A DNA stretch of 64,000 nt, from assembly GCA_900316755.1 (NCBI GenBank), contig ONED01000001.1, positions 1 to 64,000 on the forward strand, read 5' to 3'. The position numbers and the translations under genes are program-made. Shown piece by piece: positions 17,605-25,918 of this stretch (its first letter is position 1; every line of letters begins with the position of its first letter). The notes beneath the pieces were generated by a model. The model did no database searches and was not told the origin of the DNA. It saw only the letters and a program-made list of their open reading frames with translations. Source of the stretch: an uncultured Eubacteriales bacterium. GTDB taxonomy: Bacteria > Bacillota > Clostridia > Lachnospirales > Lachnospiraceae.

Positions 17605-18534
17605 ATGAGTGAAAATTTTAATATATCGTCTTCACCGCACATCCGTTCTAAAATAACAACAAGCAGTATCATGTTGTGGGTTGTGATTGCATTACTTCCT
17701 GCGACTGCTTTTGGGATTTTTAATTTTGGACTTCCGGCATTGATGGTAGTGGCAGTGACGGTGGTATCGTCTGTATTGACGGAATATATTTATCAGAAAC
17801 TGATGCATAAAAAAGTGACAATTTGTGATTTTAGTGCGGTGGTGACCGGTGTGTTATTGGCACTGAATCTGCCGCCTACAGCACCATGGTGGATGTGTGT
17901 ACTGGGAAGTGTTTTCGCAATCCTGGTAGTAAAACAATTATTCGGCGGGTTGGGACAAAATTTTATGAATCCCGCACTTGGGGCAAGGTGTTTCCTTCTG
18001 ATTTCCTTTACGGGAAGGATGACAACCTTTGTCTATGATGGGGTATCAGGCGCTACTCCGCTTGCTCTTTTAAAGGCCGGTGAGCAGGTAAATGTGTTCG
18101 ATATGTTTGTAGGAAATACAGCAGGTACCATTGGGGAAACTTCTGTGATTGCGATTTTACTCGGGGCTGTGTTGCTTCTTGCATTGGGAATTATTGATAT
18201 CCGGATTCCAGGTACATATCTGGTAACCTTTGTGATTTTTATCCTCCTATTTGGCGGACACGGGTTTGATGTTACTTATATTGCCGCGCAGCTCTGTGGC
18301 GGCGGTCTCATGCTTGGCGCATGGTTCATGGCAACCGATTATGTGACCTCACCCATTACAAAGAGGGGACAGATATTATATGGTATCTGTCTTGGAGTCC
18401 TGACGGGATTGTTCCGATTGTTTGGAGGCTCGGCAGAGGGAGTTTCTTATGCGATTATTATCAGTAACCTTCTGGTTCCGCTGATAGAGAGGGTTACACT
18501 TCCAAAACCATTCGGTAAGGGAGGAGAGAAGTAA
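17605..18534 (+). CDS. rnfD: Electron transport complex protein RnfD
   Basis: A 309-residue multi-pass membrane subunit related to NqrB. It contains DGVSGATPLALL, the S(T)GAT-type site where FMN is attached covalently to Thr by ApbE. Multiple hydrophobic helices and the conserved GGLGQNFMNPALGARCFL segment fit RnfD. An AGAGGG ribosome site precedes the ATG. The stop codon shares one base with the rnfG start (TAATG). Confidence 0.95.
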   Translation: MSENFNISSSPHIRSKITTSSIMLWVVIALLPATAFGIFNFGLPALMVVAVTVVSSVLTEYIYQKLMHKKVTICDFSAVVTGVLLALNLPPTAPWWMCVLGSVFAILVVKQLFGGLGQNFMNPALGARCFLLISFTGRMTTFVYDGVSGATPLALLKAGEQVNVFDMFVGNTAGTIGETSVIAILLGAVLLLALGIIDIRIPGTYLVTFVIFILLFGGHGFDVTYIAAQLCGGGLMLGAWFMATDYVTSPITKRGQILYGICLGVLTGLFRLFGGSAEGVSYAIIISNLLVPLIERVTLPKPFGKGGEK

Positions 18535-19145
18535 TGAAGAAGATTATAAAAAATACACTGGTTCTCACGGTAATTACTTTAGTAGCAGGCATCCTGCTTG
18601 GATTGGTATATGAGATTACGAAGGAACCGATTGCCAATTCCAAAGAAAAGGCAAAGAACGAAGCATACCGGTCCGTCATGGCAGAAGCAGATACTTTTGA
18701 AGCATATGCAGATTTTGATTCAGAGGAAGTATCAAAAGTAATTGCAGACGCAGGCATTCCGGGCTGTCGTGTAGATGAAGCTGTGGTGGCGAAAAAGGGA
18801 GAGGAAGTAATAGGGTATGTTATTACGACGACTTCCGGTGAAGGATATGGCGGAGACATTCAGATTTCCATCGGGATTGCAGAAGATGGAACCGTAGAAG
18901 GCATCGCAATCCTTTCCATCGGTGAGACCGCAGGTCTTGGCATGCGTGCCACAGAGCCTGAATTTCAGGCACAGTTTGTCGGGAAAAAGGTAGATGCTTT
19001 TACCGTTACGAAAACGGGTGCCCAAGCGGAGAATGAAATAGATGCGTTAAGCGGTGCAACGATTACATCGAATGCAGTGACAAATGCGGTCAATGCAGGC
19101 GTTACATATTTTCATCATGAGATTGGAGGCGGCGTAAATGAATAA
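18534..19145 (+). CDS. rnfG: Electron transport complex protein RnfG
   Basis: A 203-residue protein with one N-terminal membrane helix (TLVLTVITLVAGILLGLVY) and an FMN_bind domain outside the membrane. The motif DALSGATITSNAV contains the threonine expected to carry FMN through a phosphoester bond made by ApbE; an apbE gene lies about 5 kb downstream. RnfG passes electrons within the Rnf chain. Its 3' end overlaps rnfE by 8 bases. Confidence 0.95.
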   Translation: MKKIIKNTLVLTVITLVAGILLGLVYEITKEPIANSKEKAKNEAYRSVMAEADTFEAYADFDSEEVSKVIADAGIPGCRVDEAVVAKKGEEVIGYVITTTSGEGYGGDIQISIGIAEDGTVEGIAILSIGETAGLGMRATEPEFQAQFVGKKVDAFTVTKTGAQAENEIDALSGATITSNAVTNAVNAGVTYFHHEIGGGVNE

Positions 19146-19818
19146 ATGTGTAGAAAGACTGTATAACGGGCTTGTCAAAGAAAACCCGACTTTTGTATTG
19201 ATGCTGGGAATGTGTCCGACACTGGCTGTCACCACCTCCGCCGTCAATGGACTTGGAATGGGACTCACGACAACGGTTGTCCTTATCATGTCGAATATGT
19301 TGATTTCCATACTGCGGAAGGTGATTCCGGATTCCGTTCGTATGCCGGCTTTTATCGTTGTTGTAGCATCCTTTGTAACCATCGTACAGTTTTTACTGGA
19401 AGGATTTATTCCAAGTCTCTATGACTCACTTGGTTTGTACATTCCGCTGATTGTAGTAAACTGTATTATCTTAGGACGCGCTGAGAGCTATGCGTCTAAA
19501 AATCCGGTACTTCCGTCTATCTTTGATGGAATCGGGATGGGGCTTGGTTTTACATTTGGACTTACCTGCATTGGTATCGTTCGCGAACTAATTGGTTCCG
19601 GCAAAATCTTTGGCATTCCGATTTTGCCGGATGCATATGAACCTGTGACCATTTTTATTCTGGCACCGGGTGCGTTTTTTGTGCTTGCCGGATTGACTGC
19701 GATTCAGAATAAGATCAAATTAAACGCAGGGAAAAAGAGGACCGGATGCGGTTCCGACTGTGGAAGCTGTAAGAGTGCTTGCGGCGGGAACGTTTTTCCG
19801 ACAGGAAATGAAGAATAG
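19138..19818 (+). CDS. rnfE: Electron transport complex protein RnfE with a cysteine-rich tail
   Basis: A 226-residue integral membrane subunit homologous to NqrD, with about six helices and the family opening NPTFVLMLGMCPTLAVT. RnfA and RnfE form the inverted pair around the membrane iron-sulfur cluster; the MCPTLAVT cysteine is one of its ligands. The ~25-residue C-terminal extension contains four cysteines in CGSDCGSCKSACGG, which is not part of the core family. The extension could bind metal or be a disordered tail. Confidence 0.93.
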   Translation: MNKCVERLYNGLVKENPTFVLMLGMCPTLAVTTSAVNGLGMGLTTTVVLIMSNMLISILRKVIPDSVRMPAFIVVVASFVTIVQFLLEGFIPSLYDSLGLYIPLIVVNCIILGRAESYASKNPVLPSIFDGIGMGLGFTFGLTCIGIVRELIGSGKIFGIPILPDAYEPVTIFILAPGAFFVLAGLTAIQNKIKLNAGKKRTGCGSDCGSCKSACGGNVFPTGNEE

Positions 19819-19832
19819 GAGGAATGTGGGAA

Positions 19833-20408
19833 ATGAAAGAATTATTTTTAATTGCAGTTGGCTCTGCACTTGTGAATAACGTGGTACTAAGCCAGTTTCT
19901 TGGGATTTGTCCATTCCTTGGTGTCTCTAAAAAAGTGGAAACTGCAGCCGGTATGGGAGGGGCGGTCATCTTTGTAATTACGATTGCTTCGTTTGTAACG
20001 GGATTGATTTATAAAGGAATCCTGTCGCCCACCGGATTTGAGTATCTGCAGACCATCGTGTTTATTTTAGTCATTGCCGCATTGGTGCAATTTGTAGAAA
20101 TGTTTTTAAAGAAAGTGATGCCGCCGTTATATCAGGCACTTGGGGTTTATCTGCCTTTGATTACCACAAACTGTGCCGTACTGGGTGTTGCTCTGACAAA
20201 TGTACAGAAATCCTACAGCATTTTGGAAGGTGTGGTAAATGGTTTCGCAACGGCAGTCGGATTCACAATCGCCATTGTAATTATGGCCGGCATCCGGGAA
20301 AAAACAGAGTACAATGATGTATCCCCTGCATTTCAGGGAACCCCTATCGTCCTGATAACTGCAGGTTTGATGGCGATTGCGTTCTTTGGATTCTCAGGAT
20401 TGATTTAG
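19833..20408 (+). CDS. rnfA: Electron transport complex protein RnfA
   Basis: A 191-residue, six-helix membrane subunit homologous to NqrE. It has the family opening LVNNVVLSQFLGICPFLGVSKK with the cluster-binding Cys and the LPLITTNCAVLGVAL segment containing the second conserved Cys. Two ATG codons are possible. I choose 19833 because AGGAGG (19818-19822) is 10 bases away and the predicted protein then has the usual family length; 19824 would be only one or two bases from the site. Confidence 0.95.
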   Translation: MKELFLIAVGSALVNNVVLSQFLGICPFLGVSKKVETAAGMGGAVIFVITIASFVTGLIYKGILSPTGFEYLQTIVFILVIAALVQFVEMFLKKVMPPLYQALGVYLPLITTNCAVLGVALTNVQKSYSILEGVVNGFATAVGFTIAIVIMAGIREKTEYNDVSPAFQGTPIVLITAGLMAIAFFGFSGLI

Positions 20409-20420
20409 GAGGGAAGAAGA

Positions 20421-21212
20421 GTGAATATAACAGGAATTATAATAGCTGCAGCCATCGTCGGAGGCGTGGGGTTATTCATTGGAGTATTCCTTGGCATCGC
20501 AGGAAAGGCATTTGCAGTGAAGGTAGATGAAAAGGAAGAGGCAATTCTTTCTGTTCTTCCGGGAAACAACTGTGGTGGATGTGGATATGCCGGATGTTCC
20601 GGTCTTGCAGCTGCAATCGCAAAGGGAGAAGCTTTGGTAGGCGCTTGTCCGGTAGGCGGAGCTTTGGTTGCTGCAAAAATCGGACAGATTATGGGGCAGG
20701 ACGCAGGCGAACAGATTCGTATGACTGCTCTGGTAAAATGTACCGGAACCTGCGATAAGGCAAATCAGGATTATAAATACTACGGAATTCAAGATTGCAA
20801 TATGATGACTTTTGTGCAAAACGGGGGTCCGAAATCTTGTAATTACGGGTGTCTGGGGTATGGCACCTGCGTGAAAGCGTGTCCGTTTGATGCCATTCAT
20901 GTCGTTGACGGCGTAGCGGTAGTCGATAAAGACGCCTGCAAGGCTTGCGGAAAATGTGTTTCTGCCTGCCCGAAGAAGCTGATTGAACTGGTTCCGTACG
21001 ACCAGAAACATATGGTACGATGCAGTTCCCGTGACAAAGGAAAGGATGTCGTTTCTGCCTGCAAATCCGGATGTATCGGATGTAAAATGTGTCAGAAGGT
21101 ATGTCCCAGCGGAGCAATTACAGTGGAAAATAATCTTGCGCACATTGACCCGGCACTCTGTACCGGCTGTGGATTGTGTGTGGAAAAATGTCCGAAGAAA
21201 ATTATTTTATAG
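20421..21212 (+). CDS. rnfB: Electron transport complex protein RnfB (ferredoxin-like subunit)
   Basis: A 263-residue polyferredoxin that accepts electrons from reduced ferredoxin. One N-terminal helix anchors it. A [4Fe-4S] domain follows (NNCGGCGYAGCSGL with a later GACP). Further cluster motifs include CLGYGTCVKACP, CKACGKCVSACP, CIGCKMCQKVCP and CTGCGLCVEKCP. Clostridial RnfB proteins have variable numbers of clusters; this looks like the form with several C-terminal ferredoxin repeats. It starts with GTG at 20421 behind AGGAGGGAAG and closes the rnf operon before a terminator. Confidence 0.95.
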   Translation: MNITGIIIAAAIVGGVGLFIGVFLGIAGKAFAVKVDEKEEAILSVLPGNNCGGCGYAGCSGLAAAIAKGEALVGACPVGGALVAAKIGQIMGQDAGEQIRMTALVKCTGTCDKANQDYKYYGIQDCNMMTFVQNGGPKSCNYGCLGYGTCVKACPFDAIHVVDGVAVVDKDACKACGKCVSACPKKLIELVPYDQKHMVRCSSRDKGKDVVSACKSGCIGCKMCQKVCPSGAITVENNLAHIDPALCTGCGLCVEKCPKKIIL

Positions 21213-21231
21213 TTGATAGTATATGCAAAAG

Positions 21232-21263
21232 AAAGCGTTGTCCCAAAGATGGCGCTTTTTCTT
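21232..21263 (+). terminator. Rho-independent terminator of the rnf operon
   Basis: An 11-bp stem with three G-T wobbles (21232-21242 with 21248-21258) and a 5-base loop is followed by a T-run, 20 bases after rnfB. Confidence 0.8.
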
Positions 21264-21290
21264 GCAAAAATAAAAAGGATATGCTATCCT
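21262..21290 (+). promoter_or_regulatory. Sigma-A type promoter of the pantothenate operon
   Basis: TTGCAA at 21262-21267, a 17-base spacer and TATCCT at 21285-21290 lie directly after the rnf terminator and 72 bases ahead of the DUF2520 gene. Confidence 0.6.
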
Positions 21291-21362
21291 AGGCATTGAG
21301 CGGTATTCATAGGAAACTGCATCAGATGATAATGTGTTGTCACTGGCTTCGGAGGTGATAAC

Positions 21363-22220
21363 ATGAAAATTGGAATTATCGGCGCCGGAAAAGTAGGATG
21401 TTCTCTTGGCAGATATTTGAGAGAACATGGAGCCCCGGTAGCCGGATATAGGAGTAAATCAAAAGAGAGCGCAGAAGAAGCTGCGACTTTCACAGGTACA
21501 AAGGCGTTTCCTTCCCTCGGGGAGCTTGTGGAAGCGTGTGATGTTATTTTTATTACAACACCGGACAGAGCGATTTTGCCGGTATGGAAAGACATCGAAA
21601 AAGAATCAATACAGGGAAAAATTGTATGCCATTTCAGTGGCTCATTGTCATCCGTTGTTTTTTCTGGAAGGGACAGGCTCGGCGTGTTTGCATGTTCCAT
21701 TCATCCTATGTATGCGTTCAGCGACAAATTTACATCATACCAAAAATTGAATCAGGTTCTGTTTACTATGGAAGGGGACGAATCGGCTCTGGCTGTCATG
21801 AAACCGTTTTTTGAAAAAATGGGAAATTCGGTCTGTGTGATATCCCCGGAGGATAAGGTACGGTATCATGCGGCAGCAGCGATGGCGAGCAATCTTATGA
21901 TTGGACTGTATCAAATGAGTCTTACGATGTTGGAAGGCTGTGGTTTCACAAAAGAAGAGGCTGAGTGTCTTATAAAACCGCTTGTCCAAAATAATGTGGA
22001 TGCGCTTCTTAAAACTTCGCCGGAGCAGGCATTGACGGGTCCCATAGAGCGAAACGATAAAGAGACTATAGAAAAGCATCTTACTGTTTTAAACGAGGCC
22101 GAGACACAGGTATATGTAAACTTAAGTCATGAGCTCTTAAAAATAGCAGAGAAAAAATATCCGGGCAGGGATGATACTGCGATAAAGGCGATATTGGATG
22201 AACCACAAAATCATGTATGA
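21363..22220 (+). CDS. panG: Rossmann/DUF2520 reductase, probable ketopantoate reductase (PanG type)
   Basis: A 285-residue two-domain protein. Residues 1-~120 are a Rossmann fold (KIGIIGAGKVGCSLGRYL, IFITTPDRAI). The rest matches DUF2520, with SIHPMYAF and KVRYHAAAAMASNLMIGLY. The architecture resembles 6-phosphogluconate dehydrogenase-like reductases. It opens an operon with panB, panC and panD, and no classical panE is present. A protein of this type, PanG, was described in Francisella as an alternative ketopantoate reductase with relatives in Clostridium. The family is inferred from motifs; the activity is inferred from gene context. GGAGGTG precedes the ATG. Confidence 0.72.
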   Translation: MKIGIIGAGKVGCSLGRYLREHGAPVAGYRSKSKESAEEAATFTGTKAFPSLGELVEACDVIFITTPDRAILPVWKDIEKESIQGKIVCHFSGSLSSVVFSGRDRLGVFACSIHPMYAFSDKFTSYQKLNQVLFTMEGDESALAVMKPFFEKMGNSVCVISPEDKVRYHAAAAMASNLMIGLYQMSLTMLEGCGFTKEEAECLIKPLVQNNVDALLKTSPEQALTGPIERNDKETIEKHLTVLNEAETQVYVNLSHELLKIAEKKYPGRDDTAIKAILDEPQNHV

Positions 22221-22235
22221 AATGGAGGGAACAGG

Positions 22236-23063
22236 ATGAAAAATACAGTTGTTACACTGCAGCAAATGAAAGAAAAAGGAGAAAAGATTTCCATGCTGAC
22301 TGCCTATGATTATTCTACGGCAAAGCTGGAAGATGAGGCAGGAGTTAATACTATTCTGGTGGGTGACTCTCTGGGAAATGTGATTTTAGGATATGAAGAT
22401 ACGATTTCCGTCACCATGGAAGATATGATTCACCATGGAGCTGCCGTAGCAAGAGGGGCAAAAAATGCGTTAGTGATTATTGATATGCCGTTTATGTCCT
22501 ATCAGACTTCGGTGTATGATGCGGTAGTCAATGCTGGAAGACTGATGAAGGAAGGACGTGCCGGTGCCGTAAAATTGGAGGGAGGGGCAGAAGTGTGCCC
22601 TCAGATTCGGGCAATCGTAAATGCCGGAATCCCCGTATGCGCACATTTGGGACTGACTCCCCAGTCCATCAATGCATTTGGCGGATTTAAGGTGCAGGGA
22701 AAGAGCGAAGCAGCAGCCAGAAAAATTTTGGAGGATGCAAAAGCAGTACAGGAGGCCGGTGCATTTGCTCTTGTCTTAGAAGCAGTGCCAAGGAAACTGG
22801 CGGCTCTGATTACAAAAGATTTGTCGATTCCTACCATCGGAATTGGAGCAGGCAAGGAATGTGACGGGCAGGTATTGGTATATCAGGATCTGTTGGGAAT
22901 GTTTTCGGATTTCACACCAAAATTTGTAAAAAGATACGCAGAAATAGGAGATATCATGAAAAATGCCTTCCGCTTGTATATTGAGGAAATTCAAAACGGA
23001 GTATTTCCGGGGGAAGAGAATGAATACAAAATAGACGATACGATTATTGAAAAGCTATATTAA
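22236..23063 (+). CDS. panB: 3-methyl-2-oxobutanoate hydroxymethyltransferase
   Basis: A 275-residue TIM-barrel enzyme that adds a hydroxymethyl group from methylene-tetrahydrofolate to ketoisovalerate, giving ketopantoate, the first committed step to pantothenate. Conserved motifs include [61 protein letters not shown] and [21 protein letters not shown] precedes the ATG 15 bases after the DUF2520 gene. Confidence 0.97.
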   Translation: MKNTVVTLQQMKEKGEKISMLTAYDYSTAKLEDEAGVNTILVGDSLGNVILGYEDTISVTMEDMIHHGAAVARGAKNALVIIDMPFMSYQTSVYDAVVNAGRLMKEGRAGAVKLEGGAEVCPQIRAIVNAGIPVCAHLGLTPQSINAFGGFKVQGKSEAAARKILEDAKAVQEAGAFALVLEAVPRKLAALITKDLSIPTIGIGAGKECDGQVLVYQDLLGMFSDFTPKFVKRYAEIGDIMKNAFRLYIEEIQNGVFPGEENEYKIDDTIIEKLY

Positions 23064-23095
23064 TGAAATGCAGCACTTTCTAGAAGGAGGACACC

Positions 23096-23947
23096 ATGAA
23101 CATTGTATCAACAGTGAAAGAAGTAAGAGAACAAGTAAAAGAGTGGAGAGCACAGGGACTCAGTGTAGGATTGGTTCCGACTATGGGATATCTTCACGAA
23201 GGACATAAAAGTTTGATTGACAAGGCAGTGGAGCAGAATGACCGGGTTGTGGTCAGTGTTTTTGTGAATCCGATTCAGTTCGGACCGACAGAGGATCTTG
23301 CGACCTATCCGAGGGATTTAGACAGAGATGCCGCATTGTGCGAAAGTGCCGGAGCGGATTTGATTTTTCATCCGGAAAACGAAGAAATGTATTTTGAGGA
23401 CTTCTGTACCTATGTGGATATGGAGCATTTGACGAAAGGACTTTGCGGGAAGACACGTCCAACCCATTTCCGGGGGGTTTGCACGGTAGTAAGTAAGCTG
23501 TTTCATATTGTGCAGCCGGACCGGGCTTATTTTGGACAGAAGGATGCCCAGCAGCTTGCAGTTGTGCGCCGGATGGTAAGGGATTTGAACTTTGATTTGG
23601 AGATTGTGGGATGTCCAATCGTCCGGGAAGAGGACGGACTGGCAAAGAGCTCACGCAATACCTATCTTTCCGAAGAGGAGAGAAAAGCAGCCGTCGTACT
23701 CAGCAGGAGCCTTGCAAAGGGAAAAGAATTGATAGAAAGCGGAGAGCTGGACGCAGAGACGATAAAAAAAGCGATTCGGGAAGTGATTGATGCAGAACCG
23801 CTGGCAAAGATTGATTATGTGGAAGTCGTAAATTTTGATACGATAGAGGCAATTGACACACTGGATGGAATCGTATTGACCGCGATAGCCGTCTATATCG
23901 GAAAAACCCGTCTCATTGATAACTTTATTATGACAATTCAGTCATAG
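23096..23947 (+). CDS. panC: Pantothenate synthetase (pantoate-beta-alanine ligase)
   Basis: A 283-residue ATP-dependent ligase that joins pantoate and beta-alanine. It carries the HIGH-like motif region LVPTMGYLHEGHKSLI, then SVFVNPIQFGPTEDLATYPR, the YFGQKDAQQLAVV segment and the KMSKS-like region LAKSSRNTYLSEEER. Length is normal for the family. It sits between panB and panD behind an AGGAGG site. Confidence 0.97.
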   Translation: MNIVSTVKEVREQVKEWRAQGLSVGLVPTMGYLHEGHKSLIDKAVEQNDRVVVSVFVNPIQFGPTEDLATYPRDLDRDAALCESAGADLIFHPENEEMYFEDFCTYVDMEHLTKGLCGKTRPTHFRGVCTVVSKLFHIVQPDRAYFGQKDAQQLAVVRRMVRDLNFDLEIVGCPIVREEDGLAKSSRNTYLSEEERKAAVVLSRSLAKGKELIESGELDAETIKKAIREVIDAEPLAKIDYVEVVNFDTIEAIDTLDGIVLTAIAVYIGKTRLIDNFIMTIQS

Positions 23948-23973
23948 TCTGATGAAAGAAAGGGAAGAAAACC

Positions 23974-24360
23974 ATGACAATACAGATGTTGAAAGGAAAG
24001 ATTCATCGTGCCGTAGTCGTGCAGGCGGAATTGGATTATGTGGGAAGCATCACGGTGGACCCGGAATTGATGGAAGCAGCCGGAATTCTGGAATATGAAA
24101 AGGTTCAGATTGTTGACATCGAAAACGGAAGCCGGTTTGAGACATACACGATAGCCGGTGAGCCGGGAAGCGGTATGATTTGCCTGAATGGTGCAGCAGC
24201 CAGAATGGTACAAGTGAAAGATCATATTATCATAATGAGCTACTGCGACATGACGCCGGAGGAAGCAAAACAGCACAAACCAAAAGTGGTGTTTGTAGAT
24301 GAGAAAAACAGAATCAAACGAGTTTCTAACTATGAAAAACATGGGCAGCTTTCGGATTAA
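23974..24360 (+). CDS. panD: Aspartate 1-decarboxylase proenzyme
   Basis: A 128-residue pyruvoyl-dependent enzyme that makes beta-alanine for PanC. The self-cleavage site is Gly24-Ser25 in [10 protein letters not shown]; Ser25 becomes the pyruvoyl group. The segments [11 protein letters not shown] and [11 protein letters not shown] are also conserved. It completes the pathway set panG-B-C-D. Its stop codon lies inside the loop and stem of a terminator shared with the convergent apbE gene. Confidence 0.96.
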   Translation: MTIQMLKGKIHRAVVVQAELDYVGSITVDPELMEAAGILEYEKVQIVDIENGSRFETYTIAGEPGSGMICLNGAAARMVQVKDHIIIMSYCDMTPEEAKQHKPKVVFVDEKNRIKRVSNYEKHGQLSD

Positions 24361-24373
24361 GCTGCTCATGTTT
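24337..24373. terminator. Bidirectional terminator between panD and apbE
   Basis: A 15-bp stem with one wobble (24337-24351 with 24359-24373) has a 7-base loop. It overlaps the panD stop codon and ends one base before the apbE stop codon. A-rich and T-rich flanks let it work on both strands. Confidence 0.8.
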
Positions 24374-24374
24374 G

Positions 24375-25349
24375 TCATTTATCTCTTGTATCATGTAATT
24401 GATAATCTTCGGTGATAAAAATCGCTTCCACACCGTCCAAGGAATCGACGAGCTTTTGCCCGTCTTCTAAACCGAGCAGAAAGCAGGAGGTGCTGAGAGC
24501 ATCCCCGTCAACGGAGCTTTCCGAAAGAATCGTAACCCCAAGCAGGTGATTGTCGCAGGGATACCCGGTCTGCGTGTCCAAAATGTGATGATAGAAAACT
24601 CCATCCACTTCGAAGTAGCGCTCGTAAACACCGGAGGATACCACAGAAGAATTCACTGCATCCACAGAAGTAATGGCATTTCCCTGCTTGTCAAAGGGTT
24701 TTTGGATTCCGATATGGAAAGGGGAACCATCCGGCTTTTTACCAATCGTCAGCACATTTCCACCAAGATTGATAAGCGCACTTTTTACCCCTTCGTTTTC
24801 CAAATATTCCTTGATGCGGTCTGCCATATATCCCTTTGCGATGCCGCCAAGGTCGATGGCCGCCTGAGGGTCTGTCAGTGTGACAGTGTTCCCCTCGATG
24901 AGAATGTTTCGGTAGTTGACATGGGAAAGTGCTTCCTGAATATCCTCTTCCGACGGAATCTGTCCGGTGTTACTTTTAAAATCCCACAGCTCGCTTAACG
25001 GGGCAATCGTAATGTCAAACTTTCCATTTGTCAGGTCTCCATATGCAACACCCTTTTGAATCAACTCTAATGTCACATCCGATACTTCCAGCGGTTTCCC
25101 GTCCGCATGGTTGATTTGATAGATTTCGCTGGTTTCGATAGTACGGCTGACGGTTTGTTCAAACGCTTCGCACTCCTCAAAACAGCGGTTGAGGAGTGCA
25201 AGATTATCCGAATCATAGAGAGTGATGGTGACCACTGTGTCAAAATACAGGGCTGTCTTGGAAATGGGGTTATTGGTTTTTCCGGCACAGCCTGAGAGCA
25301 GTAATGCAGTTGTGAGAAGTAGGAAGCACAGTATGCGTCTTAGTTTCAT
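24375..25349 (-). CDS. apbE: FAD:protein FMN transferase ApbE (lipoprotein)
   Basis: A 324-residue exported enzyme that attaches FMN to threonine in proteins such as RnfD and RnfG. The N-terminus is a lipoprotein signal ending LLLSGC. Conserved catalytic motifs are present: DLGGIAKGYMADRI, INLGGNVLTIG, HHILDTQTGYPCDN and VDGDALSTSCFLLG. The start at 25349 follows GGAGGG; an upstream TTG in the same frame would destroy that site. It is transcribed toward the pan operon from its own promoter. Both RnfD and RnfG, encoded about 5 kb away, carry SGAT acceptor motifs, so they are likely clients. Confidence 0.94.
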   Translation of the reverse strand: MKLRRILCFLLLTTALLLSGCAGKTNNPISKTALYFDTVVTITLYDSDNLALLNRCFEECEAFEQTVSRTIETSEIYQINHADGKPLEVSDVTLELIQKGVAYGDLTNGKFDITIAPLSELWDFKSNTGQIPSEEDIQEALSHVNYRNILIEGNTVTLTDPQAAIDLGGIAKGYMADRIKEYLENEGVKSALINLGGNVLTIGKKPDGSPFHIGIQKPFDKQGNAITSVDAVNSSVVSSGVYERYFEVDGVFYHHILDTQTGYPCDNHLLGVTILSESSVDGDALSTSCFLLGLEDGQKLVDSLDGVEAIFITEDYQLHDTRDK

Positions 25350-25379
25350 GAAACCCTCCAAAAGTGTTGTTATATGGAT

Positions 25380-25407
25380 ATTTTATCTTTTCTGACGGGT
25401 TTGTCAA
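25380..25407 (-). promoter_or_regulatory. Sigma-A type promoter of apbE
   Basis: On the reverse strand TTGACA (25402-25407) is followed by a 16-base spacer and TAAAAT (25380-25385), 30 bases before the apbE start. Confidence 0.7.
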
Positions 25408-25475
25408 TAGCTAGCAATTATTGTCAAGGAGACGGAATATGAACAATAAAAGAAAACATTTTCCACGCCAGGTTA

Positions 25476-25504
25476 TTTACACTTTTTTAGAATTCTGCTA
25501 AGAT
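25476..25504 (+). promoter_or_regulatory. Sigma-A type promoter of the NusG-II/Gx-transporter/ruvAB run
   Basis: TTTACA at 25476-25481, a 17-base spacer and TAAGAT at 25499-25504 lie in the divergent gap opposite the apbE promoter, 47 bases before the NusG-II gene. Confidence 0.6.
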
Positions 25505-25551
25505 GAAAAGGACGATAAAGAAGTCGCAGAAGATTTATACGAGGGTTTATT

Positions 25552-25908
25552 GTGAAAAAACAGGATGTAATATTAGTTGTCATTGCCCTTTTGTTTGCCG
25601 GAGCAGGATTACTTTTCTATCGAAGTTTAGGGCAGCAGACGACGGGCGTTGTGAAGGTTACGGTAGAGGGGGAACTTTTTGGGACCTATTCTTTAAAAAA
25701 GGATCAGAATATCCCCATAAATGACACCAATTATCTCATAATCAAAGACGGACAGGCGGATATGATAGAAGCGAATTGCCCGGATCAGATTTGTGTCAAC
25801 CAGAAAGCAATTTCGAAAAACCGGGAGAGTATCGTCTGTCTTCCTAATAAAGTGATTGTGGAAGTAGTAGGCGGCGAGGATGCAAAGCTGGATGCAGTGG
25901 CAGATTAG
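25552..25908 (+). CDS. NusG domain II-containing membrane-anchored protein
   Basis: A 118-residue protein with one N-terminal helix (DVILVVIALLFAGAGLLFY) and an extracytoplasmic NusG_II-like beta domain (PF07009). It has three cysteines in the conserved pattern CPDQIC...VCLPNKVIVEV. Despite the name it has no NGN or KOW transcription domains. It begins with GTG at 25552. The gene is paired with a Gx-transporter gene and is divergent from apbE; this neighbourhood recurs around flavin-based redox systems. Its biochemical function is not established; a redox or electron-transfer accessory role is an inference. Confidence 0.75.
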   Translation: MKKQDVILVVIALLFAGAGLLFYRSLGQQTTGVVKVTVEGELFGTYSLKKDQNIPINDTNYLIIKDGQADMIEANCPDQICVNQKAISKNRESIVCLPNKVIVEVVGGEDAKLDAVAD

Positions 25909-25918
25909 AGGGAATGTT

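Noticed and set aside
20472..21143. 223-codon reverse-strand frame
   Set aside because: It is antisense to rnfB. Its cysteines are a by-product of reverse-complemented Gly/Ala codons, while the forward frame has all ferredoxin motifs.
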